NCBI GenBank assembly: GCA_022457065.1
Contig: JAJGBQ010000002.1
Coordinates: forward strand, 682,001 to 746,000
Reading direction: 5' to 3'
Length of the DNA stretch: 64,000 nt
Source of the DNA: Curvularia sp. ZM96
Lineage: Eukaryota > Ascomycota > Dothideomycetes > Pleosporales > Pleosporaceae
Below the pieces are notes generated by a model. That model did not search any database. It was not told the origin of the DNA and was given only the letters and a program-made list of their open reading frames with translations. Shown one piece after another: positions 47,481-59,403 of the stretch (positions within the stretch are counted from its first letter, which is position 1; each line of letters starts with the position of its first letter). Made by a program: the position numbers and the translations under genes.

Positions 47481-48989
47481 AGCCCGCCGACACTCCTCAT
47501 ACCAATTCCAGCAGCACCGAGCTTAAGTATCAGCTCCAGATCACTGCGACTCCAGGTATGGATGATGTAAAACCTGGAGAGCCTTCGGGTATTCGATACC
47601 AGCATACCAGCCATGCTGAAACCAGCAATTTCTCGCATTCCGACATTGGTATTAATTCCTTCATCTAGGACCTTTTCTACCTGAATGACTGTCTTGGTGG
47701 CCCGGCATCTGGGTTTTAACCACGCCAATCGTCCCTTTCCCAATTTATGTCGTCGTCTTCAGTGCTCCATCTCCTTTTACCCCACGACCACGATCGTTAT
47801 GTTCCCCTTCTTGTACGATGTCATGTTAATTGCTAGCGTCTTCTATCTATACTCACGCTTCACGCCTAATGTATGATGCTTTTGGGGGATTTCTTCTCTC
47901 TTTTTCCTTTTGTTCTTCCCCAAGCGTATTAGCGAGCCCTTACATAGCTAGAGGCACTCTCGTGACTCTCATACTAGTAGTCAACGTCACCAACATCCGC
48001 TCACTCAAGCAAGCAGCACCTCGTCCACGTGTTTTGCTCGTGTCAAAACAAGTTGAAATGCCGCTACCCATCATAACCGCAAAGGAATGGACAGCAAAGT
48101 GTGGGCCGTAGTAGCGGCTACATGGACACTCGCGTCCGTGCTAGGGCACCCCCGTCCGTGCCTCTAACGATCATCCATGCCCACCCACCCCTAGATTCCA
48201 GAAATCACACATGTCACCGAGAGCGAACTATCCATCCTCCTCACAGCAACCCCCACCCCCCCTTCTCTTCTCGCCGCGCGAGACGCTTTCCATACACGGC
48301 TCACAGTTCTCATTACCTCCGAGAACCGTTGTCAAGATTAACGGTCAGACCAGCGGCGGGACGCTAGGGCCCCAGCTGACGCCAATCCATTACCCTTTTT
48401 CAAGTACCGAACCATGCGCGACATGGCCATTGGCTACTGCGGAAGCCTCGAATCTCGCTCTAGTATGCAAGGAGTATCCACTGATGAGCTAGGAATACGT
48501 TCGCTTGTTGGACCCGGTAATAATTGACGATCCACAGGCAGATCCCAGTACCATTATTTTCTCCACAGTCAGACCATCTCCTGGCTATTGGTCGATTAAT
48601 GGCCGATTGTATCCACACCACTGCAACTTTTGTTACGATAGCCGAACGGTTCACATGTCCGATGTACTGAAACCATTAAGTGTCGGTGCTGCTAGACGCA
48701 CACTGAGCTCAACGGGACGTGTTCTCTACTGCTACTTGCAACACTGCTACGTGCTCATTCGTTATTCGGCCTTGATTTCTAGATTTTCATCTTTGTTCGT
48801 CGATACTTGTGTCACATTGTCTTACTGATACTTTCTCTAATGGTGGCGACGCTACTTCCATCGCTCCCATGTGCGACGACGCGTTCTCAAAACTCTACAT
48901 AACCCTGGCATATCTGAACGCATTGAGTTGCATCTCAACGCCTCTCGTAACCACTTTGATGAATTTGGCTCTCACATCCACATGGATTT
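47481..48989. other. Intergenic after zinc-finger gene 2
   Basis: No supported gene. Around 47590-47620 the sequence cataccagccatgctgaaac resembles cataCTAGCCATGCTGAAAC at 49057, possibly another scrap of the module. Pyrimidine-rich tracts occur in 48220-48330. Confidence 0.35.
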
Positions 48990-49460
48990 GAAGCCCCTCT
49001 TTCTCCTCTTACCCGGCAGTTTGCAGGGGCGGAAAGAACATCAATTCAAGACCAAGCCATACTAGCCATGCTGAAACGCGGCAGAGACCCAGACAACATC
49101 CTTTTGTACGTGCGCCATCATAACATAGCGGAGATGGCGGCAACAGAGCTCCAAGTGAACACCGCCGTTGCCGGTAAGCGAAACTGGCTGATAAATTTGA
49201 TAAAAGTGTCAAACCGTACAGAAGCACAAGCAAAATGGGCACAGGAATCCTATGACGGCTAGATAACTTCTCCGGATCAAGACTAAAGCGCGCGCATGAC
49301 TCCCACGAGCACGCGATGCAAGAACCAGCGCAATACGATTGCCCAGGTGATCAATGCCGGTGCATCCGAGCATATGAATAGAGCCCTGGAGGTCATTCAA
49401 AGTCCTTCTTCGAGCATCCAACGAGCCAAGCATCTAGTAGAGTACCATAATCATGGCTAG
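48990..49460 (+). pseudogene. Decayed third copy of the two-finger family
   Basis: The module begins with SIQDQAILAMLK (around 49032-49080), matching LQDQAISTMLE of family member 1, and ends with TAVAG at an intron-like GTAAGC (49172) with a TACAG acceptor (49221), as in the intact genes. Downstream are a linker with KRAHD and a finger start YDCPGDQC (about 49335-49360), then a TAG stop; an H-x4-H (KHLVEYHNH) follows in another frame near 49430. An earlier TGA and the missing start also argue for a pseudogene. Confidence 0.6.
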
Positions 49461-52400
49461 ACTCAAGTATCTGCAATGCGCAATGCGAAACCAGTTCCTC
49501 GGGCTTCATTCATCCTACACCCATCACAAGGGAGAGAGCCGCTATCGCCCGTCTTGAGATTGTTGTGCTAGTGGAAGCGCCCGCGACGGCCTTGCAACAA
49601 ACATTTGCTAGCAGGCGCACGACTTAATTGAGACTGATACAGGATGCTTAGCTTGGTGGTGATGACAGGTATAAGCGTCGACGCCAAAGCGGCCATGCCA
49701 ATCTTTGATGTAGTCTTCAGTCCGCCTCGTGCTCCGCCTCTTTTACTATGACTGCTACCATGTAGCTTTTAAACAACGTCTTGTATTCTATTTTACTATA
49801 TACAGCTAAAGTAGACCTTTTTACGTTATCATATAGTAGTTTTACTAATGCCTTGGCAAAAGTAGGCCGCCCACTCAGCTAAGCCGCTCACCCGTGAGGT
49901 ATGTTACTTATCTATACATTTTATTTGAAATTACGATTACTCCAGCTATATAGCATCACTAAAGTCCTCTGCTAATCATACTTAGCAATCTAGTCACGTG
50001 CTACTTAATCATAGTACTATTTCAAGGACCATTCCAATCAATATTTTCTCCATCCTCTATTCTGGTCTGATCTTCAGGATGAAAGAATCGTCTCCCGCAC
50101 TCCACATAGTCCTGAGCGCAAATATCGTAACCCGCCATCTCTCTCTCTCCCCGTCCCATTTCAACTCGCCCGTGGACCCCCGATTTCCCGCAAGAAATTA
50201 GATCCTTATTTGGCTGTTGCTTTAGCCCTCATCAAGTGCTGGACCAGATGTTTGTACGTACAGCTGTACCAAGCAGCAGTACAGCCAGATAGATGCAAAT
50301 GAACCAGAAGATTGTTTCAGCGGGCGTATCAAAATATTGCGATACTGAAAACGAGCGCTTTGTATGGGCGTTCCCCGAAGGTCATTGCAAGCCATTGTAT
50401 TGTTCTCCACTATTTCAACATAGTAAAAAGAGATAAAAGAGATTGATCGTTTTTTTTGTTAGGCGCCTGCGGCCAAGTAGGACTCATATTCCTGATCCTG
50501 GGAGAAATGAGTAACTCCGAGTTTGCGCTGCTAGATGGGAGTGCTATGCAAGCCGATCCTAGCGAGCCCTACACGAATACATGAAAAGAACTGGTACCGA
50601 AAAGGCACAGAGGTACCTCGATGCAGTGTGGACTCCCCCCTAGTTGGCGGCGCGCACAAGCTAACAGTGATTCAAAACAATTTCTAAATATCATCCCAGA
50701 CCTTTTGTAACGTGTTTCACAAGTGAGCCCGCCATTTTTCCCTCGCGCGTCGACGTCGCAATAATAACGCGAAATGCCTTAACAATAGATTACTAAAGAA
50801 CCTTTACTAAAGCGAATATATACCTTGCTCTTTTAAACCTTAAATCTTAATATGTTAAAAGGTAAAGACGTCCTATAGGGATTATTGACGACTTACAAAG
50901 AACGCTCTAGCGTAGAGCTACTAGAGTATACTATTAACGTAACTACTTACTAAAAGTAAAGCGCCTAGATAAACTAGAAGATAAGATAATAGTTTACTTT
51001 ATTTTTAAGAAGTCTACGCGAGAGTTTGCGTCTACAAAAGCTAACGTTCGAGTAATAGCTAACAAACTATCTAACACGGGTTCAATTAGTACAGTCCCAC
51101 ATACTCTAAATCCTAGCGTAGCTCTTAAGGCATATGCTTAAGTATAGATTTCTAAGTCTAGTTACTAAGTAAGGTCGCGAGTTTAGAAGCCTAATAAGTG
51201 TTAGTAACAGAGAAAGCGGGCTTAATGTGGCCCTTCTTAAGAAAAAGCTTTAGGAGCTCCTAATGCCCCCTCTATAACAACCACGTCAGCAGCGTTCAAC
51301 GGTTACTTTCTGCGATGTTTAGATTGGCACCTTTCTCAAGCAAAAGCTTAATAGCTGCCTCGTTCCCCTTCTTAACTACCCACAATAGTATTACAGTTGC
51401 GTAACTGATGCTCTTAATCTAAAAAGTACCGTCGAGTATACACGGTGTACACGGTAAGCACCAAATGATATGCTAAAATGTCGCCTAGTTTCAGTAGCGT
51501 GCACTATTCCCTGTATAGATTAGAAGCAGCCTCGGCATCTAATTAATGTACATTGAGACAATAACACTACAACTTTACCAGGTTATCCTTCTTAAAGGCA
51601 TTAAATAGAAATACAGATTTGACAACGTTATAACTTACTATAGGCATCTGGAACAGCTACTTTATCCAAGACAGGCCCCCATTCATCCGCTAACAGTGTT
51701 ACCTCAGGCGATCATGCATAGGTTGTCCCCGGTGCAGTCGCTCTCGCTCCCGTAGCGATTTGTTACAAGTAACAAGAATAATTCACTTCTGACGAGTGGT
51801 GCGAAGTTGGAGGCTAATCAGCAGCCACGTCCGAAGGTAACGACCACCGCAGGACGGCGATCACGTGGTTGGCATCCCGCCAAGACCGACCATCCGGGAT
51901 GACAGTGCATGAAGGAATGCCCTCCCCAATCTCCCAAATATTCAGGATGGTCTCGACACTGAAAAAACCCATCCGAGTAAATGGTAGGTGGATTTTTGAT
52001 CTGATTCTAGTAGGTGAGAGGAAAATAAGCACAAGAATACCGCTTATGCTTCTGAGTAAAGCATACCTTTTCGATATCTAATGTAATGTCGATCTACGTT
52101 TGCAGGAGTATCATAGATGTGACAAGCACAGAGTCAATATCTCTTCTTGAAGTGCAGGCTAGCGCAAGTTCTATACATGGGCTCGCTCCTTATTGAGAAT
52201 TACTAGCTTAACCATATTTGGCTTGGTTCCACCTTACCTAAAAAGACTGAATAAGCATGGTTGGATAAGTCTTCAGGTTGGCACGCCCGCTGATACATCT
52301 TGAGCGACGTGTTATGCTTTGTAAACTAAACCCGTTCGCTTTCTAAGAGACTAATTACTCTAAGTATTTCTAAAGTCGTCGTGATAACTGCGTTTTACTC

Positions 52401-53001
52401 GCTATATCGGCAATTGCAGGTTAGATATGACTTTATAGGTCTCTATTCTGCAAACAATTGCAACGAATAAATATCTCCAGATAAGACAACCCAGGTGGGG
52501 TCTATTGTGGCTGGCAGAGTAAACCTGAGGCTTCTGTGTCACAGGCATACGTGCCGAAGTTCGAGGCGTCGCAATAGTTTATGTGGGACGCCGCAAGCTT
52601 CTCTACTATCAGCTTCCAGCTTTGTATCTTTTTAATACCTGTTTACCATCTACTTGGTCATTCCTCAAGAACATTGCCGGGTTTGTTCAGGCCGCCCCAC
52701 AACCCTAGTGACTCATTCGAGTTTTGCCATCCCGAACAATCAAACTAACAATAGACAACACCGTTTTTAGTTCCACGTCACCAACACACTATTACAAATC
52801 ACCCCGTCCGCTATTCTTCAAGGCGAACTCCGGGCCTGACCAAAACAGTCTAGCTTTTAGCGCTATTCCTTGACGAGATGACGCGTGTTTCTGGCCCCCA
52901 CCGCCTCAACAATAATATAAGTTTCAGATAGCACTCATTCATATATCAGTACCGCATCCTAGAAATTTTGTTTCCACGCAACACTTGCCCCAACATCTAC
53001 T
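49461..53001. other. AT-rich decayed region
   Basis: No intact gene. It contains a ttggcaaaagt-type remnant (49851-49905), strongly AT/TA-rich sequence (50770-51240), an ankyrin relic (51200-51379) and a minus-strand fragment at 51814-52032 (IGEGIPSCTVIPDGRSW...) that looks like leftover coding sequence but is unrecognised. A TATA-like aataatataag near 52910 precedes the next gene. Confidence 0.45.
51200..51379 (-). pseudogene. Relic of an ankyrin-repeat protein
   Basis: In one minus-strand frame a clean ankyrin unit is visible (KKGNEAAIKLLLEKGANLN), followed by a second unit (TLLTW...ELLKLFLKKG) interrupted by TGA and TAG stops. Flanking frames upstream are broken. It is the remnant of an ankyrin-repeat gene in AT-rich DNA. 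Confidence 0.65.
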
Positions 53002-55173
53002 ATGCCGCTCTCAAGGTTCAAAAGGATTAAGGAAACGGTGTACAAGAGGGTTAATCTTGAGACGAGCAGGTTGGATACCGATGTTCTCAATAAATCCGCG
53101 CCACCATCACCTACTGTTCCTGACTGGCCTACCAGTCCACAATATGTCGCAAATACATCATTATGGCTTATAGTCGACTTGATACTGCTGTTAATGCCCA
53201 TAGCATTCATTAGTGAGTACTTGTTAGTGGACAATGATCTATATTGGCTGACTCCTTGTTAAGCTCTTGCTGCCCTCGCTTGCGATCTTGACGGCAAAGA
53301 AATTTCAGATCGCGGCCGCAAGATACAAGAGGCTGTTCTGCTCGGTCCTACGTTATTCCCTTTGATATTTACGGCTCTTGTCGGACGAAGCCTAAAAAAG
53401 ATTGCCTTATGGAGAGCCCAGAAAGGCACCACACTTGGTGTAAGCACACGAACAGTGCTGACCTACAATAAGCTAATTGAAAATCAGTTCCTAGAGCAGG
53501 TTACCGGTAGCCAAAGTCTTGCAGCCACGGTTGGCCACGCGATCTCCCTTCACTCGCTCGATTTCCTTGCTCTTGGGCTACTTGCATTGTGGGCGCTTTC
53601 TCCGCTTGGTGGACAGAGTGCTCTTCGTCTTGTGTACGAGAGTAATAGACCCATTTTAGAAAATCGAAACGTTTTCTACGCCAATCCGGATGCCGCTAGT
53701 CTATTGCCAGCTGAAGTATACAACGTGGACGAATTAAACCGCATCAATGGAGTAGTGACCACTGCTCTTATGACTGCGGATACTCTTGAGTCGTCACCAA
53801 TCGACTTATGGAATCATCCTAAGATACCTCGTCTTGAACAGCTCGAACAAGAAGAAAGCAGGAATGAAACCAATCGCGTGTGGCACGCGATAGATCGCCA
53901 TGCGAACTACAGTTACGCTGCCCTTACTGGAGTCAACATTATCAACCTCTCTAGAACCGGCGCCACGAATCTCACCGTTCCCTATGAATACATGTACTTT
54001 GATTGCGAATTATCGCCTGCGAATAATGTCACGACATTATTTTCTCCAGAATACGGGCGCAATGAGACAGGGCCATACACTGCAACCCAGATCCAGTATT
54101 TACGGGATCTGAATGCTGCCGGGCTGCTTCAATCGGAAGGTGCATTTAATCCGAGTAATGATGATGACCTCCGGCCTGGAAAAGTTCTTGGAGAAATTCC
54201 TGGAACTTCAAGATTAAGTAATGATTGGTTCTTTTACGTCAAAGGAAAAGCAGGGCTCAAGCCTGATGCGCTCCTCTACGGGAGCGGATCGATCGGATTA
54301 TCGACCGGACCGTACGGGGTATTGTTCGGGTTAACTTATTATCTCTTCGAATGCTCTATGAAGAGTGTTATGGTTGAGGCTAACATCCTTTGCGAATCCG
54401 ACCGTTGCAGCGTCGGCCGTTTGCGACGACTCAATATTTCCAGATCAAGTCGAACTGGCACTTGTCTTCCCTACGATGTCGTGAGCAACTACAAATATAC
54501 GAAATTCTTTCTCCAATACTTAGGACTGCTTGGAGGTGATCATGGCCCCGAGTCAAGCAACCCTGTCGACGCCTACATGTACGGGAGCACTCAGTTTATA
54601 CCCAACAACCAGGCGAAGAATTGGACAGAGTACTTTTTCGACCCAAAAAGATCAACAGAGATGTCACATCGCATGACACGGGTACTGAATACCTACTGGG
54701 ATTCATCTCGATGGCCACTTGCCATGACGCGCAACGACCCCTGGAGCAAGACATCGATCAATGAGACGAGTGGCGAGCCGTTTAAGAACATGACGATGTC
54801 TAAGGCCGAGGCGACAGTTATACGCCAGATCCCCATCTACCGCGCTAATGGCCTATGGGTCACTTGTCTTGTCATCTGTTCAGGCGTCCCGCTTCTCATT
54901 GGCATCTTCAGCCTCTTCTTATCGCTTCACATTACCGTGCCGGATATCTTCGGCTATGTCTCTTCCTTGACGCGAGACAATCCGTATATTAACATACCGA
55001 ATGGTGGATCAAGCTTTGACGGTACAGAAAGAGCGCGCCTGCTGAAGAGGCTTCCTGTGCAGTTGGGCGATGCGAATGTGAGTGCGGATGTTGGGTATAT
55101 CGCGTTCAGAACTATTGATGATCGCAGTAAGAGCGAGCAAGGAGAGGTACAGAAGCGTAGGATGTACCGTTGA
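53002..55173 (+). CDS. Large glycosylated fungal membrane protein
   Basis: Exons 53002-53212 and 53264-55173, with a 51-nt intron (GTGAGT donor, GTTAAG acceptor); 706 residues. TM helices lie at about residues 53-70 (LWLIVDLILLLMPIAFI), about 95-115, about 170-190 (LALGLLALWALSPLGGQSALR) and near the C-terminus (WVTCLVICSGVPLLIGIFSLFL). Between the third and fourth is a 380-residue outer domain with many N-glycosylation sites (NETN, NLTV, NVT, NETG, NWTE, NETS, NMT) and several Cys. This layout with LSPLGGQ belongs to a large, uncharacterised family of ascomycete surface proteins. The function is unknown. Confidence 0.8.
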
Positions 55174-55620
55174 GATTAGTTTTGTTTGTCGCTGCTATAT
55201 CGTGACATCTGAATGGAAATCTATCGTGCGGTCTATATTTATCCAGTTCAACTACGATAGTTTTGCAAAGAATGAATAGACTGTGACAAGGTCGTGTCCT
55301 ATCCCTAGACGAAGGCTGTGTTCCAAACTATGCTGTGTCAATGGTACAGGCTCATACCCACTCCTTCTGATCTATTGCGCTGGCGTCGTTAGAAAAAAGG
55401 TATGCAAACAGATCAAGGGAGGCCGCCAGGTAGAGAAATTGACTGCTTTTGCCAGACTATCATCGCTAGATCGGTCGGCCTACAAACATGGGCCCTACTA
55501 ACTGCATAAGGTATCACAATTCACGCACTTTCCAGAGATGATTAGTGCAATCTTTGATTAGCTACTGCATATGCATCCAAACCCCTTCCAAAGCCACGGT
55601 ACGTGTCGATAAACACTTTG
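55174..55620. other. Intergenic between convergent genes
   Basis: No gene is seen; it holds the 3' ends of the two flanking convergent genes. Confidence 0.5.
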
Positions 55621-56520
55621 CTACTGCTGTTCAAACACTTTGATAGCCGCCTCTGCAGTACTCTTGGCGCTCTGTGGATTCATGCCAGTAACGATCCTCC
55701 CATCAACAACATGATAGTCATCCCATATACCCTCCGCCCGAACGTCTACAAGAGTTGTTTCAGCATGTGTGATGTACCGTAATGTGAGTAATGCGATGAC
55801 TTACACTTGGCACCGAGTGTCTTTGCATGTTCATCAATCAGTGGCTCTTTCCAGGACCGAAGCCCGTCCATGATGCCCATTTCCTCCTCTGCTTGGGTCG
55901 TGAAGCCAGTGATTTTCCTATTTTGGATGATAGGCTTGCCTGTAGTGGAGTCAAGAAGGCCGGCGAAGATAGCTGGGCCGTGGCAGCTTTGTCTTGGTCA
56001 GTCATATGTCATAGCAAAGATAGGGATGACTAGGGAAGGGATACTCACACAGCAGAAACTACACCACCGTTGTCCCAGACCTTAGCTGCGATCTTTTTGA
56101 GGTTTGTAGCATGGGGGTAGTCGATCAAAGCGGCGTGTCCAGCAGACGCATAAAAGATACCATACTGCAACATTGTGGTAAGCATCCATGTCATAATATA
56201 ACACTGAATCATCAGCATACCTCTTTTTCTAACAAACTCTCTGCCTTTAGATTTTTGTCGATATCGCTACGAAAGTCACTAGTCTTGTCGTCATACTGCT
56301 TTCTCTCGCTATCACTAAGGAATCCGGGCTGAAGACTAAGCCAATCTTCTGTCCAGGTCCCCTGCTCAGAGGCGATGTCGACTTCAAAGCCCGCAGCCTT
56401 GAGGACGTTGTACGGATGTAGGGCTTCACCTATGAAAACGCCCGTTTGATGGCCGCCGCCTTCGAAAAGAGAGGCTTGGGCGGAGGTGATGGCGATGAGT
56501 GCACGTCGAGCGGGAGACAT
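55621..56520 (-). CDS. Hsp31/DJ-1/PfpI-type glyoxalase III-like protein
   Basis: Four exons, 56520-56221, 56164-56049, 55986-55805 and 55745-55621, give 240 residues, the usual size for fungal Hsp31-like proteins. The nucleophile elbow is GGVVSAVCHGPA with Cys140 and neighbouring His141, preceded by FYASAGHAALIDYP. The N-terminal part has the GGGHQTGVFIGEALHPYNVL segment that supplies the catalytic Glu. Family members convert methylglyoxal to lactate without glutathione and help in stress survival. Introns are 56-62 nt with good signals; the exon 2/3 acceptor (CAAAG) was chosen because it rebuilds VCHGPA. Confidence 0.9.
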
Positions 56521-58222
56521 GCTGAGAGTCGTGGGGAATTATGCTGAATTCAGTGCAGAACTAAAATGCTCTTTGCGTACGTTAAAGTCTGCGGAAGATA
56601 ACGAAATGTGAATGGTATGTGAGGAGCATGCACTGACGGGGGATTTTCATCTCATTATGTACTTTGTCAGGCACCCCGTGTAGTATGTTGAACATTGTAG
56701 CTGAGAGAGAACTGGCATTGACTAGCAAAGCATTCTTTGCTGGAGTACTCGGTGCCGCCTCTCGTGGCTCAATGCAAGTGGGAGGAGCCTGCTTACAAAT
56801 TGGTTCTGGCGAGTGACAGTGTTGTCTGGAATCAGCGGCCGTGGGCGGTTTAGGCATTGCTATGCTACATGCTCGTTGTAGGTGGATACTGACGATAAGC
56901 ACAGCAACGCAGTACTCCGTACATGGTTTGGAGTAAGCTCGGTTCCAGTACTGATTGGTTCGCTCGCATCTGAAATGACGTACTAGCGCACCGGTCACCG
57001 CTTGCGCTAGTCTCTATACGGCTGCATTGTTCTGGCGAGACTAGCGTGCTTTTGGCAAGCGCGTGTTGTATCTCAGTGCATTGATTGAATCCGCGGAGAG
57101 CGTCACGGGTTGGCGCGCTAGGCTAGGCTCCTAGTGTTTTCTAAGCGCCGGTGCTGCTTACTAGGTGTGTGATGGCTCAAACTGCGGAAAACCAGGGAAC
57201 TCATATGACACGTCTGCAAGGCGAATGCATCAAGTGGTCTGTTATTCTAAGCCCACTGCTGCCGACCTCAATCTCGACGCTCCTTCTTTGTCATTGCATA
57301 TGCGGTGAAAGTTTCCCCTATGTTGCCTTGCTATGCTCACACACCCCGTTATCTTCGCAACTGGGAAGCCAGGTAAGGTCTCAGAACCTTCCGTAGTAAT
57401 AGTATAGCACGTGACAACAGTAGTGGAGTAATAAATAGCAATGCCCAAAGGGGGTTTAGGTAGGGCCACACTGCATCGCCAGGCGTTCTCGGGATCCTGC
57501 CAAATGAATGGCGAAGAAACCATGTGACAGCACGTTCGAGCATGGCGAGGTGTGCAAGGCGGTGCAGAGAGAAGGAATGAAGTATGTAGCACCTAACTAG
57601 CTGCGCCTGGTCATCGCGTCAAGCATGTCTCCATTTAGTCTGTTTAGGGTAGTGTCGTCTGCTTCGAGCTGACGTGCTTCAAGCCATCAAATAAGGCGTG
57701 CGACTGAAAGATTCGATAGTCTCGGACCTTCGCATCATGAATCAGCCTACGGCCTGTAGCCCCACCATCTTCATCGGACCCGACGACGTACCGACTCTCA
57801 GCGGCCTAAACCTCCCTGTGATGAAGTAGCGAGCGCCGTCTGGACATCCGATACCACCCGTGGCCGAGATCTAGGCTTCAATGCAAGGTACTTCGTATTG
57901 GACAAATGATATGCAGGTGTACATACGGATGATTCGAGGATGCTACACTTGGTCTCGCAAGTTGGATGCACAGCATTTCTGAGCACCGCGATAGCGAGAC
58001 TGCGTATATATACTTCGCTGATGCACTTTGAGCTGGATCTTCGGAAGACATCAAAAAGCAGGCACAATAACCAGGTTTCACGCTCCTATCTATCAAGCAA
58101 TCCGTTGGCACATTGTAAAACACAAACACAAACACCTCACTCTCACGCATACACACACATTTTCTCTGTCTCCTAGAGAATCAAATGACCTAACACCCAA
58201 GAAAGAAGATTGGAGCAATAAG
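56521..58222. other. Divergent promoter region
   Basis: It separates the divergent glyoxalase-like and nitroreductase-like genes. No supported gene is seen. A TATA-like gtatatatac is at about 58004-58013. Confidence 0.45.
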
Positions 58223-58897
58223 ATGGCGTCGACGAGCCCGTTCTTAACCGCAGTCGCAAACCGTCACTCAAGTTACAACCTTATGAAACAATCCCCAGTA
58301 CCCAATTCACGCATTCTCGAAATTGTTCATCACTCATTCGCCCACGGGCCATCCCCCTTCAATGTCCGCAGTGCACGCTGCCTGGTTTTCTTTGGCGACC
58401 ATCACACTAACCTATGGCGGCATGTGTACGATGCCACCGAGAGACACACACCGGCTGCACTAGCGGTCCTAGGGCCCAAGATTAAAGGCCTTCAGGCGGC
58501 TTACGGAACTGTATGTCAACTGCGACTATGAATTGAGGCACATTTACCTTTGCACCGGCACTAATTGAAAAACTCCCAGGTCCTCTTCTTCGACGACGCA
58601 GACGCCTCCTTGGCTCTACCGCCCCGCTTTCAAGCCCTCTACAAGCAATTCCCTGAGTGGGAGGAGCATTCCTCAGGCATGCATCAGTACATCGTCTGGA
58701 CCGCGCTTGCAGCCGAGGGACTGGGATGTAACTTGCAGCACTACCAAACAGCCATGGTACCCTATTTGATGGAAAGATATAGCATCAGGGAGTCGTGGAG
58801 GTGCAAGGCTCAATTGGTTTTCGGTTTGTTGGGAGAAGGGACGTATGAGGAGAAGACGAAGACTGGACTGGAAAGTGCTATCAGGGTTTATGAGTAG
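58223..58897 (+). CDS. Nitroreductase-family protein (Hbn1/Frm2-like)
   Basis: Exons 58223-58510 and 58580-58897, with a 69-nt intron (GTATGT donor, TCCCAG acceptor); 201 residues, as expected for the family. The features fit: an N-terminal FMN-phosphate segment (AVANRHSSYNLMKQSPVPNSRILEIV) with the arginine, LVFFGDHHTNLW, FFDDADASL, and the C-terminal WTALAAEGLGCNLQHYQ followed by KAQLVFG. These small FMN-dependent oxidoreductases reduce nitro or quinone compounds and are linked to oxidative stress and lipid signalling in yeast. Confidence 0.88.
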
Positions 58898-59403
58898 GCG
58901 TTTTTCAGTACATTTTCCGAGCAAGGTTGACACTTAGGGTTCGTGAGTAAAAAATAAAATAAATAAAGTAAACATAGAAATAGAAGGTGGGAAGTAGAAC
59001 ATGTCCCCATTCAGTCCTTCGTCAAAAACTTTTATTTTCTCCGGAAGAGCGACAACAACATTAAGATAGGGGTTTAAGGTACAGCTGTGTATTAGGTCTT
59101 TCTGCCACCTACAGTCCGTTTTATGATGGGTTGTGCTATTGTTGTAGAACACGGAGCTCTATCCAGAAGGTGAGACTAAAGGCTACCACGGAATTGTGAA
59201 TAAAGACATATATAGCCCCAATCAGCAGGAGCAGGTTGAGTTCAGGTGTCGACCGGTAAACAGGAGCAGGAATGATTTGTCGTAGCTAGGTTCATCTAGA
59301 ATAGGAAGGCTTCCCGGGCCAGAAAAGCCCCCATGCGAAATTATGCCACCCCGCTCGACGTGAACTCTAAATTCGATTCTGTGCGCATAGGGAGTCTGCA
59401 GAG
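58898..59403. other. Intergenic between convergent genes
   Basis: No gene is seen. Confidence 0.5.
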
